This document shows positions 1 to 6,564 of a stretch of DNA of 13,956 bases, piece after piece. The translations under genes were made by a program, and so were the position numbers. Origin of the DNA: Candidatus Bathyarchaeota archaeon (lineage in GTDB: Archaea; Thermoproteota; Bathyarchaeia; TCS64); contig JABXKY010000338.1 in the NCBI GenBank assembly GCA_013619005.1, positions 1-13,956 on the forward strand, written 5' to 3'. Below the pieces are notes generated by a model, which was not told the DNA's origin, made no database searches, and worked only from the letters and a program-made list of their open reading frames with translations. How positions within the stretch are numbered: the stretch's first letter is position 1; each line of letters begins with the position of its first letter.

Positions 1-379
1 CACCTTCATCCATATCCTCCCTCAGGAGCATCCTCTCATCGTCGGTAAATTGGAACAGAAGCTTTGACCCAAACTTGGCCTGAAGATGTTTGGTGAACAT
101 CCAAGGAACAAGATGACCCAAGTGGACGGGACCAGACGGGCCTCTTCCCGTGTAGAGCACGAACCTCCCGTTCTCCTCGTAGCTATCAAGCACCAGATCC
201 AGGTCCCGGTGTGAATAGAACACTCCTCTCCGAAGCATGAAGTGAAGTCTCCCGGTGTGTCCACCGATCCTCTCTAGGAGCTCAGGCGTTAAACGAGTAG
301 TTCCGAACCTCTCGACGAGCTTGTCGTAGTCTATCTCACCGGATACTTCCCATGGTGTGATGACCGAGTTATCTTCCAC
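1..379 (-). CDS. Tryptophanyl-tRNA synthetase paralogue (N-terminal part, runs off left edge)
   Basis: Class I aminoacyl-tRNA synthetase of the archaeal/eukaryotic TrpRS type; about 126 N-terminal residues are visible. It opens with a GTG codon at 377-379; an in-frame TGA lies only three codons upstream, so the start is well fixed. GAGGTG, overlapping the stop of the preceding gene, may be the ribosome site. Reading gives VEDNSVITPWEVSGEIDYDK, then the nucleotide-binding HIGH-type motif in LYTGRGPSGPVHLGHLVPW, then FTDDE. By hand alignment about half of the residues match the complete TrpRS that lies 16 bases upstream in the same direction, so the two form a tandem pair and probably one transcript. 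The KMSKS loop lies outside the window, so whether this copy is still a catalytic synthetase cannot be judged. It could also have drifted to another amino acid or a regulatory role. Confidence 0.88.
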   Translation of the reverse strand, partial: MEDNSVITPWEVSGEIDYDKLVERFGTTRLTPELLERIGGHTGRLHFMLRRGVFYSHRDLDLVLDSYEENGRFVLYTGRGPSGPVHLGHLVPWMFTKHLQAKFGSKLLFQFTDDERMLLREDMDEG

Positions 380-395
380 AATAAAACGTCACACC

Positions 396-1532
396 TCACT
401 CCACCGGTTTGATGATAAACTGGTCAAGGACCTCACGGGCCGCCTCACGCTTTTCCTGGAAGTCGGTCAGGAAGACCTCGATCCTCACCGCTAGATCCGT
501 CTTGCAGTGGCCGCAGAGAATCTCACCTGATTTGCAGGATACCTCCCTCTCAACCAGCCTCTGGTCGTCATCCTCGAACAAGAAGTAGTAGTACGCGTAG
601 ACGTTACAGACCTCCGGCCTACCGCCCAGCTTCCGCTGCTCCTCGACGGTATCCCTTCCCCCTGTGTAAGCCCGCATCACCTTTTTTCCCGCCTCTTTAG
701 GCGGATCCGTGGTGAATATGGCTGTATCCGGCTGGCTGGCGCTCATCTTACCGCCCTCTGCCAGACCTGGGAGGAACTTGGCGTGTATTTGAGCAGGTTT
801 GTAGTAACCCATCTTCTCAGCGATGTCCCGCGTGATCCTCCAGTATGGATCCTGGTCTATGGCCGCCGGGATTAGGCATGGTATGTTCTTTCCCTCCCTC
901 TCCGATTGCAGGAAACACACCATCATCTGGAGAGCCGGGTGCCAGATCGCGCCTATGTTATCGCTGTTTTTGAAACCGAAGACGGCACGTACTGTGCTGA
1001 ACGTGGTTCGTTTCGCGACCTTGAGTCCCAGCTTGTAGAGGTGCTGGATGTGATCAGCGTCACTGAAGATATGCGTCTTCTCCGGATCTAATCCACATGC
1101 TATGACGTCCAATGCGTTCTCGTAGGTAAGCGCGACAGCCGCCTCCAGAGTAAGGTCGTCCCTGTGGAGGAACTTTTCGTCATCCGTCATCTGGAAGTAG
1201 AGGTCTGCGTCGAAAGCATCCTGCAGATACTTGCAGAAGAACCATGGCAACAGGTGTCCCAGATGTACGTGGCCGCTGGGGCCTCTGCCCGTGTAAAGGC
1301 CTACCTTGTTTCCCTTCTCGTACTCCTTGATCCACCAGTCAGTGTCCCTGTGGCTCAGGTATACCCCCCGCCTCAGCTGAAGGTGTTTGAACCCCGCGTG
1401 TTTAGCTAATTTATCAGCGATCTCATCGTTCATGCTCTGGACTCCGAACTGTACCATGAGCTTGTCGTAGTCGATGTCCCCGCTGACTTTCCAGGGTGTC
1501 ACTTCCATATTCTTCTTTGGTTCATCTGTCAT
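396..1532 (-). CDS. trpS: Tryptophanyl-tRNA synthetase
   Basis: Charges tRNA-Trp with tryptophan in the cytoplasm. From the ATG at 1530-1532 it is 378 residues, normal for archaeal TrpRS. Visible signatures are GRGPSGHVHLGH (HIGH motif, residues 88-93), the tryptophan-pocket region AIDQDPYWR (about 224-232), and KMSAS (262-266), the archaeal/eukaryotic form of KMSKS. A cysteine-containing C-terminal stretch, SGEILCGHCK, is typical of the family. An ATG nine codons further upstream is possible, but the downstream ATG has GAGGCGA in front of it and fits a TATA-like CTTATAG centred about 30 bases upstream. Followed after 16 bases by a second TrpRS-like gene. Its start-site context AGGCGAACAACAATG is identical to that of the Sec61-beta gene. 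Confidence 0.96.
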   Translation of the reverse strand: MTDEPKKNMEVTPWKVSGDIDYDKLMVQFGVQSMNDEIADKLAKHAGFKHLQLRRGVYLSHRDTDWWIKEYEKGNKVGLYTGRGPSGHVHLGHLLPWFFCKYLQDAFDADLYFQMTDDEKFLHRDDLTLEAAVALTYENALDVIACGLDPEKTHIFSDADHIQHLYKLGLKVAKRTTFSTVRAVFGFKNSDNIGAIWHPALQMMVCFLQSEREGKNIPCLIPAAIDQDPYWRITRDIAEKMGYYKPAQIHAKFLPGLAEGGKMSASQPDTAIFTTDPPKEAGKKVMRAYTGGRDTVEEQRKLGGRPEVCNVYAYYYFLFEDDDQRLVEREVSCKSGEILCGHCKTDLAVRIEVFLTDFQEKREAAREVLDQFIIKPVE

Positions 1533-1558
1533 TGTTGTTCGCCTCTGTATGGACAGCA

Positions 1559-1565
1559 CTATAAG
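1559..1565 (-). promoter_or_regulatory. TATA box of trpS
   Basis: CTTATAG on the minus strand, centred about 30 bases before the trpS ATG, predicting a transcript with a leader of only a few bases. Confidence 0.45.
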
Positions 1566-1679
1566 GGTTTACGGTGCTGGCGTACGAGCTAGGGGGTATA
1601 TGAAAATCAGTTTCCTCGCTTAGGAGGAGCCTCTCCAGTCCAAGTGATACACACTCATCCCTATCCCCACTACTCCTAG

Positions 1680-1718
1680 CATCAAGTTGTTTTAAAAATG
1701 TATCCGAAATTGCCCCTA
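1680..1718 (-). terminator. Probable T-rich terminator of the acetyltransferase gene
   Basis: Just after the acetyltransferase stop the minus strand reads into ACATTTTTAAAAC. Archaeal terminators are commonly T-rich runs. The rest of the 160-base gap to trpS (1560-1718) holds the trpS promoter and nothing else I can support. Confidence 0.35.
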
Positions 1719-2282
1719 TTATGATGAGAGAAGCTTCTTCGTCATGATGAGGCTGTCAATGTACTCTCCCTTGTAGAGTATAGCCCCAGGGACACGTCCC
1801 GTTATCTTGTAACCCATCTTCTCGTAGAGGGCTATAGCCGGCTCGTTGTTCTCGAATACCTCAAGTTTCACGGATTTCAGCCTCATGTGGATGGCATGTT
1901 TCTCGGCCTCCTTCATGAGGTCCACGCCGATCCCTATTCCGCGGTAGCCGTCCTTGACCGAGATCCCTAGGCTTCCAAGGTGGCGCATCCTACCGAATGA
2001 TGGGTTGATCTCGCAGCCGGCCACCATCTTTCCATCGACCTCCGCCACGATGAAGATGTGCTGCCCCTTCTCCAGCTTTTTCAGGTTCTCAGCCAACCAG
2101 TCTATCTCCTGTTCCCTTGTCTTCTCTGTGATGGCCAGGATCTTTGCCTCCTCCTTGATAAGGCTGTTAATGAACTCAAGCGCGTCCTCTAGGTCCTCCC
2201 ATTTGGGGGTTCTGAGGATAACCTCTCTACCATCCTTGGCGGTAAAAACGTAAAGAACGGTGCCGGGGCTGATTTGGATCAT
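1719..2282 (-). CDS. GNAT-family N-acetyltransferase
   Basis: Acetyl-CoA-dependent N-acetyltransferase of the GNAT fold, 187 residues. Motif A with the acetyl-CoA phosphate-binding loop is GYRGIGIG (residues 112-119), following the beta-4 strand LGISV. Motif B is ENNEPAIALYEKMGY (144-158), a typical RimI-like ending in which the tyrosine is the usual general acid. The substrate cannot be read from sequence; RimI-like protein N-terminal acetylation, or amine or phosphinothricin-type substrates, are all possible. The N-terminal 20 residues precede the core fold. No Shine-Dalgarno sequence lies before the ATG, but a TATA box is centred about 25 bases upstream, so this gene probably has its own leaderless transcript although it follows the thioredoxin-like gene by only 33 bases. 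Confidence 0.88.
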   Translation of the reverse strand: MIQISPGTVLYVFTAKDGREVILRTPKWEDLEDALEFINSLIKEEAKILAITEKTREQEIDWLAENLKKLEKGQHIFIVAEVDGKMVAGCEINPSFGRMRHLGSLGISVKDGYRGIGIGVDLMKEAEKHAIHMRLKSVKLEVFENNEPAIALYEKMGYKITGRVPGAILYKGEYIDSLIMTKKLLSS

Positions 2283-2301
2283 GTTTCAGGAATAGGGTGG
2301 T

Positions 2302-2313
2302 GGATATAAAAAA
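2302..2313 (-). promoter_or_regulatory. TATA box for leaderless GNAT transcript
   Basis: TTTTTTATATCC on the minus strand, centred about 25 bases upstream of the GNAT ATG and directly after the stop codon of the upstream gene. The spacing matches archaeal leaderless promoters, in which transcription starts at or next to the start codon. Confidence 0.6.
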
Positions 2314-2315
2314 CT

Positions 2316-2777
2316 CTAGGACTCTAGGATCTCAAGGATGGCCCTCTCGAGGGTCTTGCCCTCCGGGGGGTTCTCGATGATCTCTCCCTCGACCTCTCCC
2401 TTCTTGTTCACGATGAACATGTGGGGGATCTTGACGACCTTGAACTCCTTCACCTGCACCGGGCTTGGTGGACACGCCCACAGGTTGACTGGGCTCTTGG
2501 CGTCCCTCATGAGATGGCCAAAAACGCGGGTCTTCAGCCCCGTCTTCTCCTGGAGCTGGGCTAGTATTGGTATGTTCCTGTAGCAGTCGGGGCACCACTC
2601 AGCGCTGAATGCGATGACGGTGTACTTGTCCGCGTGGCACTTTATCTTGGTCGTTGCCTCCCATTCGAGCCTGTAGGACTCGTACTGCTCCATGTATTTA
2701 GGCGCCTTCTCCTTGTTTGCCTCGATATACTCCAAAACATCCTCCGAGCACTCCATGAGGTTCTCTAAATCGTACAT
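2316..2777 (-). CDS. Thioredoxin-like protein with WCPDC active site
   Basis: Predicted cytoplasmic thiol-disulfide oxidoreductase, 153 residues. The thioredoxin fold begins near residue 44. The redox centre is SAEWCPDC (C62 and C65), after the strand KYTVIAF, and the conserved cis-proline is P118 in VVKIPHMFIVNKKGE. The first 45 residues form a charged helical extension absent from minimal thioredoxins. No signal peptide or membrane segment is seen. CPDC differs from the classical CGPC and is found in stand-alone thioredoxin-family proteins whose partners are often unknown. The ATG has no ribosome site; a TATA box centred at about -27 indicates leaderless transcription. A link to the superoxide reductase about 1.5 kb away is possible only by general function. 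Confidence 0.88.
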   Translation of the reverse strand: MYDLENLMECSEDVLEYIEANKEKAPKYMEQYESYRLEWEATTKIKCHADKYTVIAFSAEWCPDCYRNIPILAQLQEKTGLKTRVFGHLMRDAKSPVNLWACPPSPVQVKEFKVVKIPHMFIVNKKGEVEGEIIENPPEGKTLERAILEILES

Positions 2778-2800
2778 ACGGGCAGGGAGGTGAACGGCTG

Positions 2801-2809
2801 GATATAAAC
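2801..2809 (-). promoter_or_regulatory. TATA box for leaderless thioredoxin-like gene
   Basis: GTTTATATC on the minus strand, with a GC-rich stretch immediately upstream that could serve as the BRE, centred about 27 bases before the ATG. This is exact leaderless spacing. Confidence 0.65.
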
Positions 2810-2821
2810 CGGGCTACTTAC

Positions 2822-2890
2822 GGCTAGTCCCGAGCGCCTCGGGTAACGCCCGAGTTAGACGGCCGCTGAGATAAAGGTGTTATCGGCGTA
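2822..2890. other. GC-rich nested hairpin element upstream of phoU
   Basis: Three complementary six-base segments lie in a row: CCCGAG (2829-2834), CTCGGG (2838-2843) and CCCGAG (2849-2854). The middle one can pair with either neighbour, giving two mutually exclusive hairpins. A further hairpin follows: GATAA(AGGTG)TTATC (2870-2884), flanked by CGC and GCG. CTA/TAG plus CGG/CCG at the outside could close the first block, with a bulge. It lies between divergent genes, so it may be a small structured RNA, an attenuator-like element or a DNA-level feature. Its strand is not known. Confidence 0.4.
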
Positions 2891-2941
2891 TTGTGTTTTC
2901 CTTCTTGTAAACCGTATAACCAACAAACACCACCGCTTTCT

Positions 2942-2984
2942 ATATAGTTATCACATTAAGGCAATATTTTTACAATAACTATAT
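2942..2984. repeat. Inverted repeat over the phoU promoter, operator candidate
   Basis: ATATAGTTAT (2942-2951) and ATAACTATAT (2975-2984) are perfect reverse complements, with centres 33 bases apart (about three helical turns). The downstream arm overlaps the TATA box of the AbrB-PhoU gene. This layout fits a dimeric regulator that blocks TATA-binding protein; autoregulation by the gene's own AbrB domain is one possibility. Confidence 0.5.
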
Positions 2985-2988
2985 TTAT
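2980..2988 (+). promoter_or_regulatory. TATA box of the AbrB-PhoU gene
   Basis: TATATTTAT centred about 41 bases before the GTG start. Transcription would begin near 3008-3012, giving a short leader that still contains the GGAGAG ribosome site. Confidence 0.55.
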
Positions 2989-3012
2989 CCTTGCGTTGTT
3001 TATGGTGGTTAA

Positions 3013-3018
3013 GGAGAG
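3013..3018 (+). promoter_or_regulatory. Ribosome binding site deciding the GTG start of phoU
   Basis: GGAGAG lies six bases before the GTG at 3025 and supports that start over the ATG at 3002, which is in another frame and soon closed. Confidence 0.6.
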
Positions 3019-3024
3019 ATATCA

Positions 3025-4074
3025 GTGTCAACTACGGCCGGGGAGGAACTTAGGAAAGTACAGGTAACAGGCGGGTCAACGTTCATCATCTCGCTCCCCA
3101 AGCCCTGGGTTGAGCAAATGGGGCTACAGAGGGGCAGCGTCGTTAAGATTACACAGAGGGATGATATGACCCTGACCATAACCCCGCAGGGGGCGGATGC
3201 TCAGGACGCTCACCGTAAAGTCATTATCACCCCAGACACTGATGACACCCCCGAGAGCATCGTGCGGAGGATCGTGTCCGCTTACCTCATGGGGTACAAC
3301 ATCTTGCAGCTTCGATCTAACCAGCAGAGGCTCAGCAGCGCAGTCAAGTTCCAGGTCAAGGACTTTACCCGGAAGAAGCTTGTGGGGACCGAGATATTAT
3401 CAGATCTGCCCCATGATCTTACCCTTCAGGTCTTGCTGAGCTACGCCGAGCTGTCTGTGAAGGACGCGCTTCGCAGGATGAGCGTCATCGCTGGTGCTAT
3501 GCACAGGGACGCCATCGTGGCCCTCGGTATGGATGAGATACACCTGGCTAGGGAGGTCGTGGCCATGGACGATGAGGTCGATAGGTTCAACCTGTACATT
3601 ATCAGGCTCCTCAAGGTGGCGGTTACGGATGGGCATATTCTGAAGGAGAGTGGCTTGAAATCCCCCCGGGATTGTCTGGGCTACAGGCTCATCACTAAAT
3701 CCGTGGAGAGGATGGCTGACCATGCAGTGAACATCGCCCAGAACAGGCTGGCCCTTACTCTTACCACGGTGAGTGGGGAGGTCTTGGACGAGCTAACCCG
3801 GCTCAGCGAGTTTGCGTTGGAGATATTCGAGAACGCCATGGAGTCTGTGTTCGACGAGGACTATAACGAGGCTGATGAGGTGCTGGAGATGGCCATGAGG
3901 ACCCGTGAGATGGAGGCCGAGGTCCTGCACAGGATTTTGAAGCAGGCTGCCCCAGACGAGGTGCCCGCCCTGAGGCTCATAATCGAGAGCATATCGAGGA
4001 CCGCCGAGTATGGGGCCGATATCGCGGAGACAGTGCTGAACATGTGTGTCAGGGACGCGGTTATCGAGGCGTGA
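3025..4074 (+). CDS. AbrB-PhoU fusion regulator (phosphate uptake regulator-like)
   Basis: 349 residues with two parts. Residues about 9-50 (RKVQVTGGSTFIISLPKPWV and following VVKI) are a SpoVT/AbrB swapped-hairpin DNA-binding domain. The rest is a helical PhoU region with two repeats; YRLITKSVERMADHAVNIAQ (about 224-243) and RLIIESISRTAEYGADIAET (about 315-334) carry the E-x3-D pattern that binds metal clusters in PhoU proteins. This AbrB-PhoU architecture is known in archaea and is taken to couple phosphate status to transcription. Here no pst transporter, phosphatase or PhoB-like gene is adjacent, so the gene is an orphan in this window. The start is a GTG with GGAGAG upstream. An AT-rich inverted repeat over its TATA box suggests regulation, perhaps by itself. 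Confidence 0.9.
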   Translation: MSTTAGEELRKVQVTGGSTFIISLPKPWVEQMGLQRGSVVKITQRDDMTLTITPQGADAQDAHRKVIITPDTDDTPESIVRRIVSAYLMGYNILQLRSNQQRLSSAVKFQVKDFTRKKLVGTEILSDLPHDLTLQVLLSYAELSVKDALRRMSVIAGAMHRDAIVALGMDEIHLAREVVAMDDEVDRFNLYIIRLLKVAVTDGHILKESGLKSPRDCLGYRLITKSVERMADHAVNIAQNRLALTLTTVSGEVLDELTRLSEFALEIFENAMESVFDEDYNEADEVLEMAMRTREMEAEVLHRILKQAAPDEVPALRLIIESISRTAEYGADIAETVLNMCVRDAVIEA

Positions 4075-4103
4075 GCCTCTTTAGGAATCTTTTTGGGTCA
4101 AGC

Positions 4104-4136
4104 GACCACGGTTGAATACGCTCTGGGACCGTGGTC
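4104..4136 (+). repeat. Leader-tRNA inverted repeat
   Basis: GACCACGGT (4104-4112) in the leader is a perfect reverse complement of ACCGTGGTC (4128-4136), which covers the acceptor and early D-arm bases of the tRNA. Two further U-G pairs could extend the stem. GGTCAAGC also occurs directly repeated at 4096-4103 and 4133-4140. Confidence 0.6.
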
Positions 4137-4201
4137 AAGCTTGGTACGATTCGCGGTTCGGGTCCGCGAGATCCCCGGTTCGATTCCGGGCGGTCCCACC
4201 A
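4125..4201 (+). tRNA. tRNA-Pro (anticodon CGG)
   Basis: A complete cloverleaf can be drawn. The acceptor stem is GGGACCG/CGGTCCC. The D arm is GTC paired with GAT, with a GG in its loop. The anticodon stem CGCGG/CCGCG has the loop TTCGGGT, with U33, anticodon CGG at 4159-4161 and G37. The T arm is CCCGG-TTCGATT-CCGGG, followed by A73. CCA is encoded at 4199-4201. The anticodon reads proline codon CCG, and G37 agrees with proline tRNAs. No intron is present in the anticodon loop. No clear TATA box is seen at the expected distance upstream. Confidence 0.95.
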
Positions 4202-4256
4202 TTCCCGAAACTAACCCCTAAAACGACTTCTTTAGCTCCCGTCACTGGTCATATCG

Positions 4257-4291
4257 AGAAAAAAAAATTTAAATAAATATATGAGGAAAAA
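4257..4291 (-). terminator. T-rich terminator of the superoxide reductase gene
   Basis: Directly after the stop codon, the minus strand runs through an AT-rich stretch into an unbroken T tract. This is the usual form of archaeal intrinsic termination. Confidence 0.55.
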
Positions 4292-4669
4292 TTATGAGAC
4301 GGTGAGCTTTTTGCTGCTCTCCCAGAGTCCGTGGAGGTTGCAGAGGCTGACGGCGTTTATGGTTCCCGATGCGTTGGCCGTGAAGTAAAGGTCTGCGTTG
4401 CTGTCTGTGGCTATTGGGCCCTCACCGTGGCTGTTGAATGTAGCCCTGCCGAGGTCGTACGTGAACTTGCCGTCGTCTGGTGTGTAGTAGACCTGGATCC
4501 ATCTGATGTGGTGTTCCACGGTGTTGGGATGGGGGATCTCCTTGCCGACCCGTACGTTGAGCTTGATCAGCTCCCCTGCCTTGGCTGAGTCTTGGACTGT
4601 GATCGCTGGGACGTGTTTCTCGTTCTTCCAGTCGGCTGACTGGACCTTGTCACCTATTTTTGATGCCAT
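4292..4669 (-). CDS. Superoxide reductase, neelaredoxin type (class II)
   Basis: Reduces superoxide to hydrogen peroxide without making oxygen, in the cytoplasm, using electrons from rubredoxin-like donors. It has 125 residues, the size of a one-domain neelaredoxin; the desulforedoxin N-terminal domain of two-domain enzymes is missing. All iron-centre residues can be placed: H19 in EKHVP, H47 in PHPN, H53 in VEHH, C110 and H113 in CNLHGLW, with the same spacings as in characterised family members. E17 and K18, which lie next to the open iron site and assist substrate binding, are present. The gene stands alone: no rubredoxin or rubrerythrin lies beside it. A TATA-like TTTTTTAA lies 30-37 bases upstream of the ATG, back to back with the peptidase gene. 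Confidence 0.95.
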   Translation of the reverse strand: MASKIGDKVQSADWKNEKHVPAITVQDSAKAGELIKLNVRVGKEIPHPNTVEHHIRWIQVYYTPDDGKFTYDLGRATFNSHGEGPIATDSNADLYFTANASGTINAVSLCNLHGLWESSKKLTVS

Positions 4670-4696
4670 TTCTAATCATTTGATCCTTTGCATGAC

Positions 4697-4707
4697 GGTT
4701 AAAAAAG
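4697..4707. promoter_or_regulatory. Shared divergent promoter region, SOR and M28 peptidase
   Basis: GGTTAAAAAAG lies in the 101-base gap between the two divergent starts. On the minus strand TTTTTTAA sits 30-37 bases before the SOR ATG. On the plus strand it would give a leader of about 40 bases for the peptidase. Confidence 0.35.
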
Positions 4708-4770
4708 GTGTCTTACTTTTCCCGAGGGTCGCTGGTAAACGTTAAGGATACCCCGTTGTACGGTATTCTC

Positions 4771-6564
4771 ATGATTATTCTAAACGATGATATCGTGGAG
4801 CTGATTGAGAGGCTTGAGGCGGGCATCGACAAGGGGTTGATGCAGGGGAACTGGGAGGAGATGATGGAGATCGCCCCAATCCTCAGCGGTAGTGAGGAGG
4901 AGGAGCGGGCCATCATGTACATGAAGGAGAAGTTTGAGGAGTACGGCCTAGAGTGTAATGTGCACAGGTTCGAGGCGTACCTGAGCCAGCCCAAGTACAG
5001 CAGCCTCAAGATTCTCTCGCCCACCGAGATGGAGGTCCAGTGCACCCCTTACAGGCAGGTGAACTCTACCGGCCCCGAGGGCTTGGAGGCCGAGATGATA
5101 TACATCCCGCCCGAGGAGCTGGGCTACGCGGACTGCAGGGACAAGATTGTGCTGTGTGAGCAGAAGACCAGCGGCGACTGGATGGGGCTCAGGAACGGGT
5201 TCCTGTTGAGGCTTCAAAACATGGCCATCGCGGGCCTGGTCGTCATCGAGCAGGACGACTACAAGGACTTTGTATGCCACCAGAGGGCTGATTTCAGCGT
5301 TTCTGGGAGCCCCACATCGGACAACATTGATGATATTCAGACGATCCCTGCGATCCTCCATATCAGCAACAGGGACGGGCAGGCACTGAGGAAGCTGGTG
5401 AAGCAGGGAGGAGTCCGGGCTCACATTGTCTCCGAGATGGATACGGGCTGGAAATCCATCCCGCTCCTTGAGACGGAGATCAGGGGAAACGAGGAGGCCG
5501 ACAAGTTCATCCTCGTCAACGCACACGTGGACACCCCGCCGTTCAGCCCAGGCGTGGTTGACAACCTCTCGGGCAATGTCGCCGTAATGGAGCTAGCAAG
5601 GCTCATCAGCGCCGAGAGGGACAAGCTGAGGAGGAGCGTCAGGATAGCCATCTGGCCGGGACACGAGATAGGCAGGTACGCGGGGTCCACCTGGTACAAC
5701 GATTTCAGGTGGCACGAGCTGAGGCACAGGTGCTTCGCCAGCTATAACATTGATAGCCCCGGAGCTGAGGGGGCGACTAAGTTCAGGGACATTCAGATTA
5801 CCGAGGTGATGGACGCTGCCTTGGACAGCGTCAAGGCCGTTACTGGTGAGGGCGTCGAGAGCTACAGGTGGGCGACGAGGGCTGGCGACGGGAGCTTTTG
5901 GGGCACAGGCATGCCTCACGTCAGCATCACCACGAGCAGACCCGAGGATCTCTATGATCCCCACGTCAACTATAGTGGAGGAGGATGGTGGTGGCACACT
6001 CCGTACGCGACGATGGAACACGGCGACGTGAACGTCCTCGAGATGGATGTCAAGGCCGAGATGAACTTCATCATCAGGATGGTGAACAGCCCCGTGCTGC
6101 CGTTCAACTTCGATAAATACGCGGAGAGGATGCACGAGATTCTAACCGAGATGCAGGAGAAATCCGAGAAGGTTAGGGATTACTTTAACCTGGATGGGCT
6201 CATCAAACGCGCTGAAACTTTCGTAGAGTTATCCAAGCGTCTTGAGAAAACCATCGTGGAAAAAGCGGTGACGCTCTCAGATGGGCAGGTCAATGAGCTG
6301 AACGAGACACTCATGTGGGTCTCAAGGCACATCAACCCCGTCGCCCATAGCAACGCCGGTCCAAGCGAGCAGACTAGTATGGAGACCTTCGGTGCCCTGC
6401 CTTTCCCGAGGATCGCGGAGATCATCGACCTTGTAAAGATGAACCATCAGAGCCACGAGTTTAATCTGCTCCACAACAAACTCGTGAGACAGAGGAACAT
6501 AGTCGAGGAGGGCTTCTACCAAGCGAACCAGCTCATCGAGAGGACCCTTGAGTCGCTCTCATGA
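4771..6564 (+). CDS. M28-family zinc metallopeptidase with PA insert and altered active site
   Basis: Predicted aminopeptidase or carboxypeptidase-like enzyme, 597 residues from the ATG at 4771. No signal peptide. A protease-associated-type insert spans about residues 85-225 (DKIVLCEQ, then AGLVVIEQ). Co-catalytic zinc ligands can be placed: H252 in AHVDT, D264 in GVVDNLSG, E299 in GHEIGRYAGS, D328 in NIDSPG, and H409 in WWHTPY. In most M28 enzymes the residue before the bridging Glu is the catalytic Glu (EE pair); here it is H298. The last 160 residues are helical, resembling the dimerisation region of glutamate carboxypeptidase II-like proteins. The start is uncertain: the frame opens at GTG 4708, and TTG 4756 has AAGGAT upstream. 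The stop overlaps the radical SAM start (ATGA), so the two are coupled. Confidence 0.85.
   Translation: MIILNDDIVELIERLEAGIDKGLMQGNWEEMMEIAPILSGSEEEERAIMYMKEKFEEYGLECNVHRFEAYLSQPKYSSLKILSPTEMEVQCTPYRQVNSTGPEGLEAEMIYIPPEELGYADCRDKIVLCEQKTSGDWMGLRNGFLLRLQNMAIAGLVVIEQDDYKDFVCHQRADFSVSGSPTSDNIDDIQTIPAILHISNRDGQALRKLVKQGGVRAHIVSEMDTGWKSIPLLETEIRGNEEADKFILVNAHVDTPPFSPGVVDNLSGNVAVMELARLISAERDKLRRSVRIAIWPGHEIGRYAGSTWYNDFRWHELRHRCFASYNIDSPGAEGATKFRDIQITEVMDAALDSVKAVTGEGVESYRWATRAGDGSFWGTGMPHVSITTSRPEDLYDPHVNYSGGGWWWHTPYATMEHGDVNVLEMDVKAEMNFIIRMVNSPVLPFNFDKYAERMHEILTEMQEKSEKVRDYFNLDGLIKRAETFVELSKRLEKTIVEKAVTLSDGQVNELNETLMWVSRHINPVAHSNAGPSEQTSMETFGALPFPRIAEIIDLVKMNHQSHEFNLLHNKLVRQRNIVEEGFYQANQLIERTLESLS

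Noticed and set aside
1620..1658. 12-codon reading frame with one Trp codon (MSVYHLDWRGSS, minus strand) upstream of trpS, looking like a leader peptide for attenuation.
   Set aside because: It lies upstream of the likely trpS TATA box, has no clear ribosome site, and one Trp codon in twelve is close to chance.
2822..2890. Second tRNA or H/ACA guide RNA in the GC-rich intergenic element.
   Set aside because: No acceptor/T-arm pattern can be drawn. An AGATAA that could pass as an H box is too weak a match to support a guide RNA.
4125..4201. Intron or split-gene structure in the tRNA.
   Set aside because: The cloverleaf is complete and contiguous with a seven-base anticodon loop; no bulge-helix-bulge insertion is needed.
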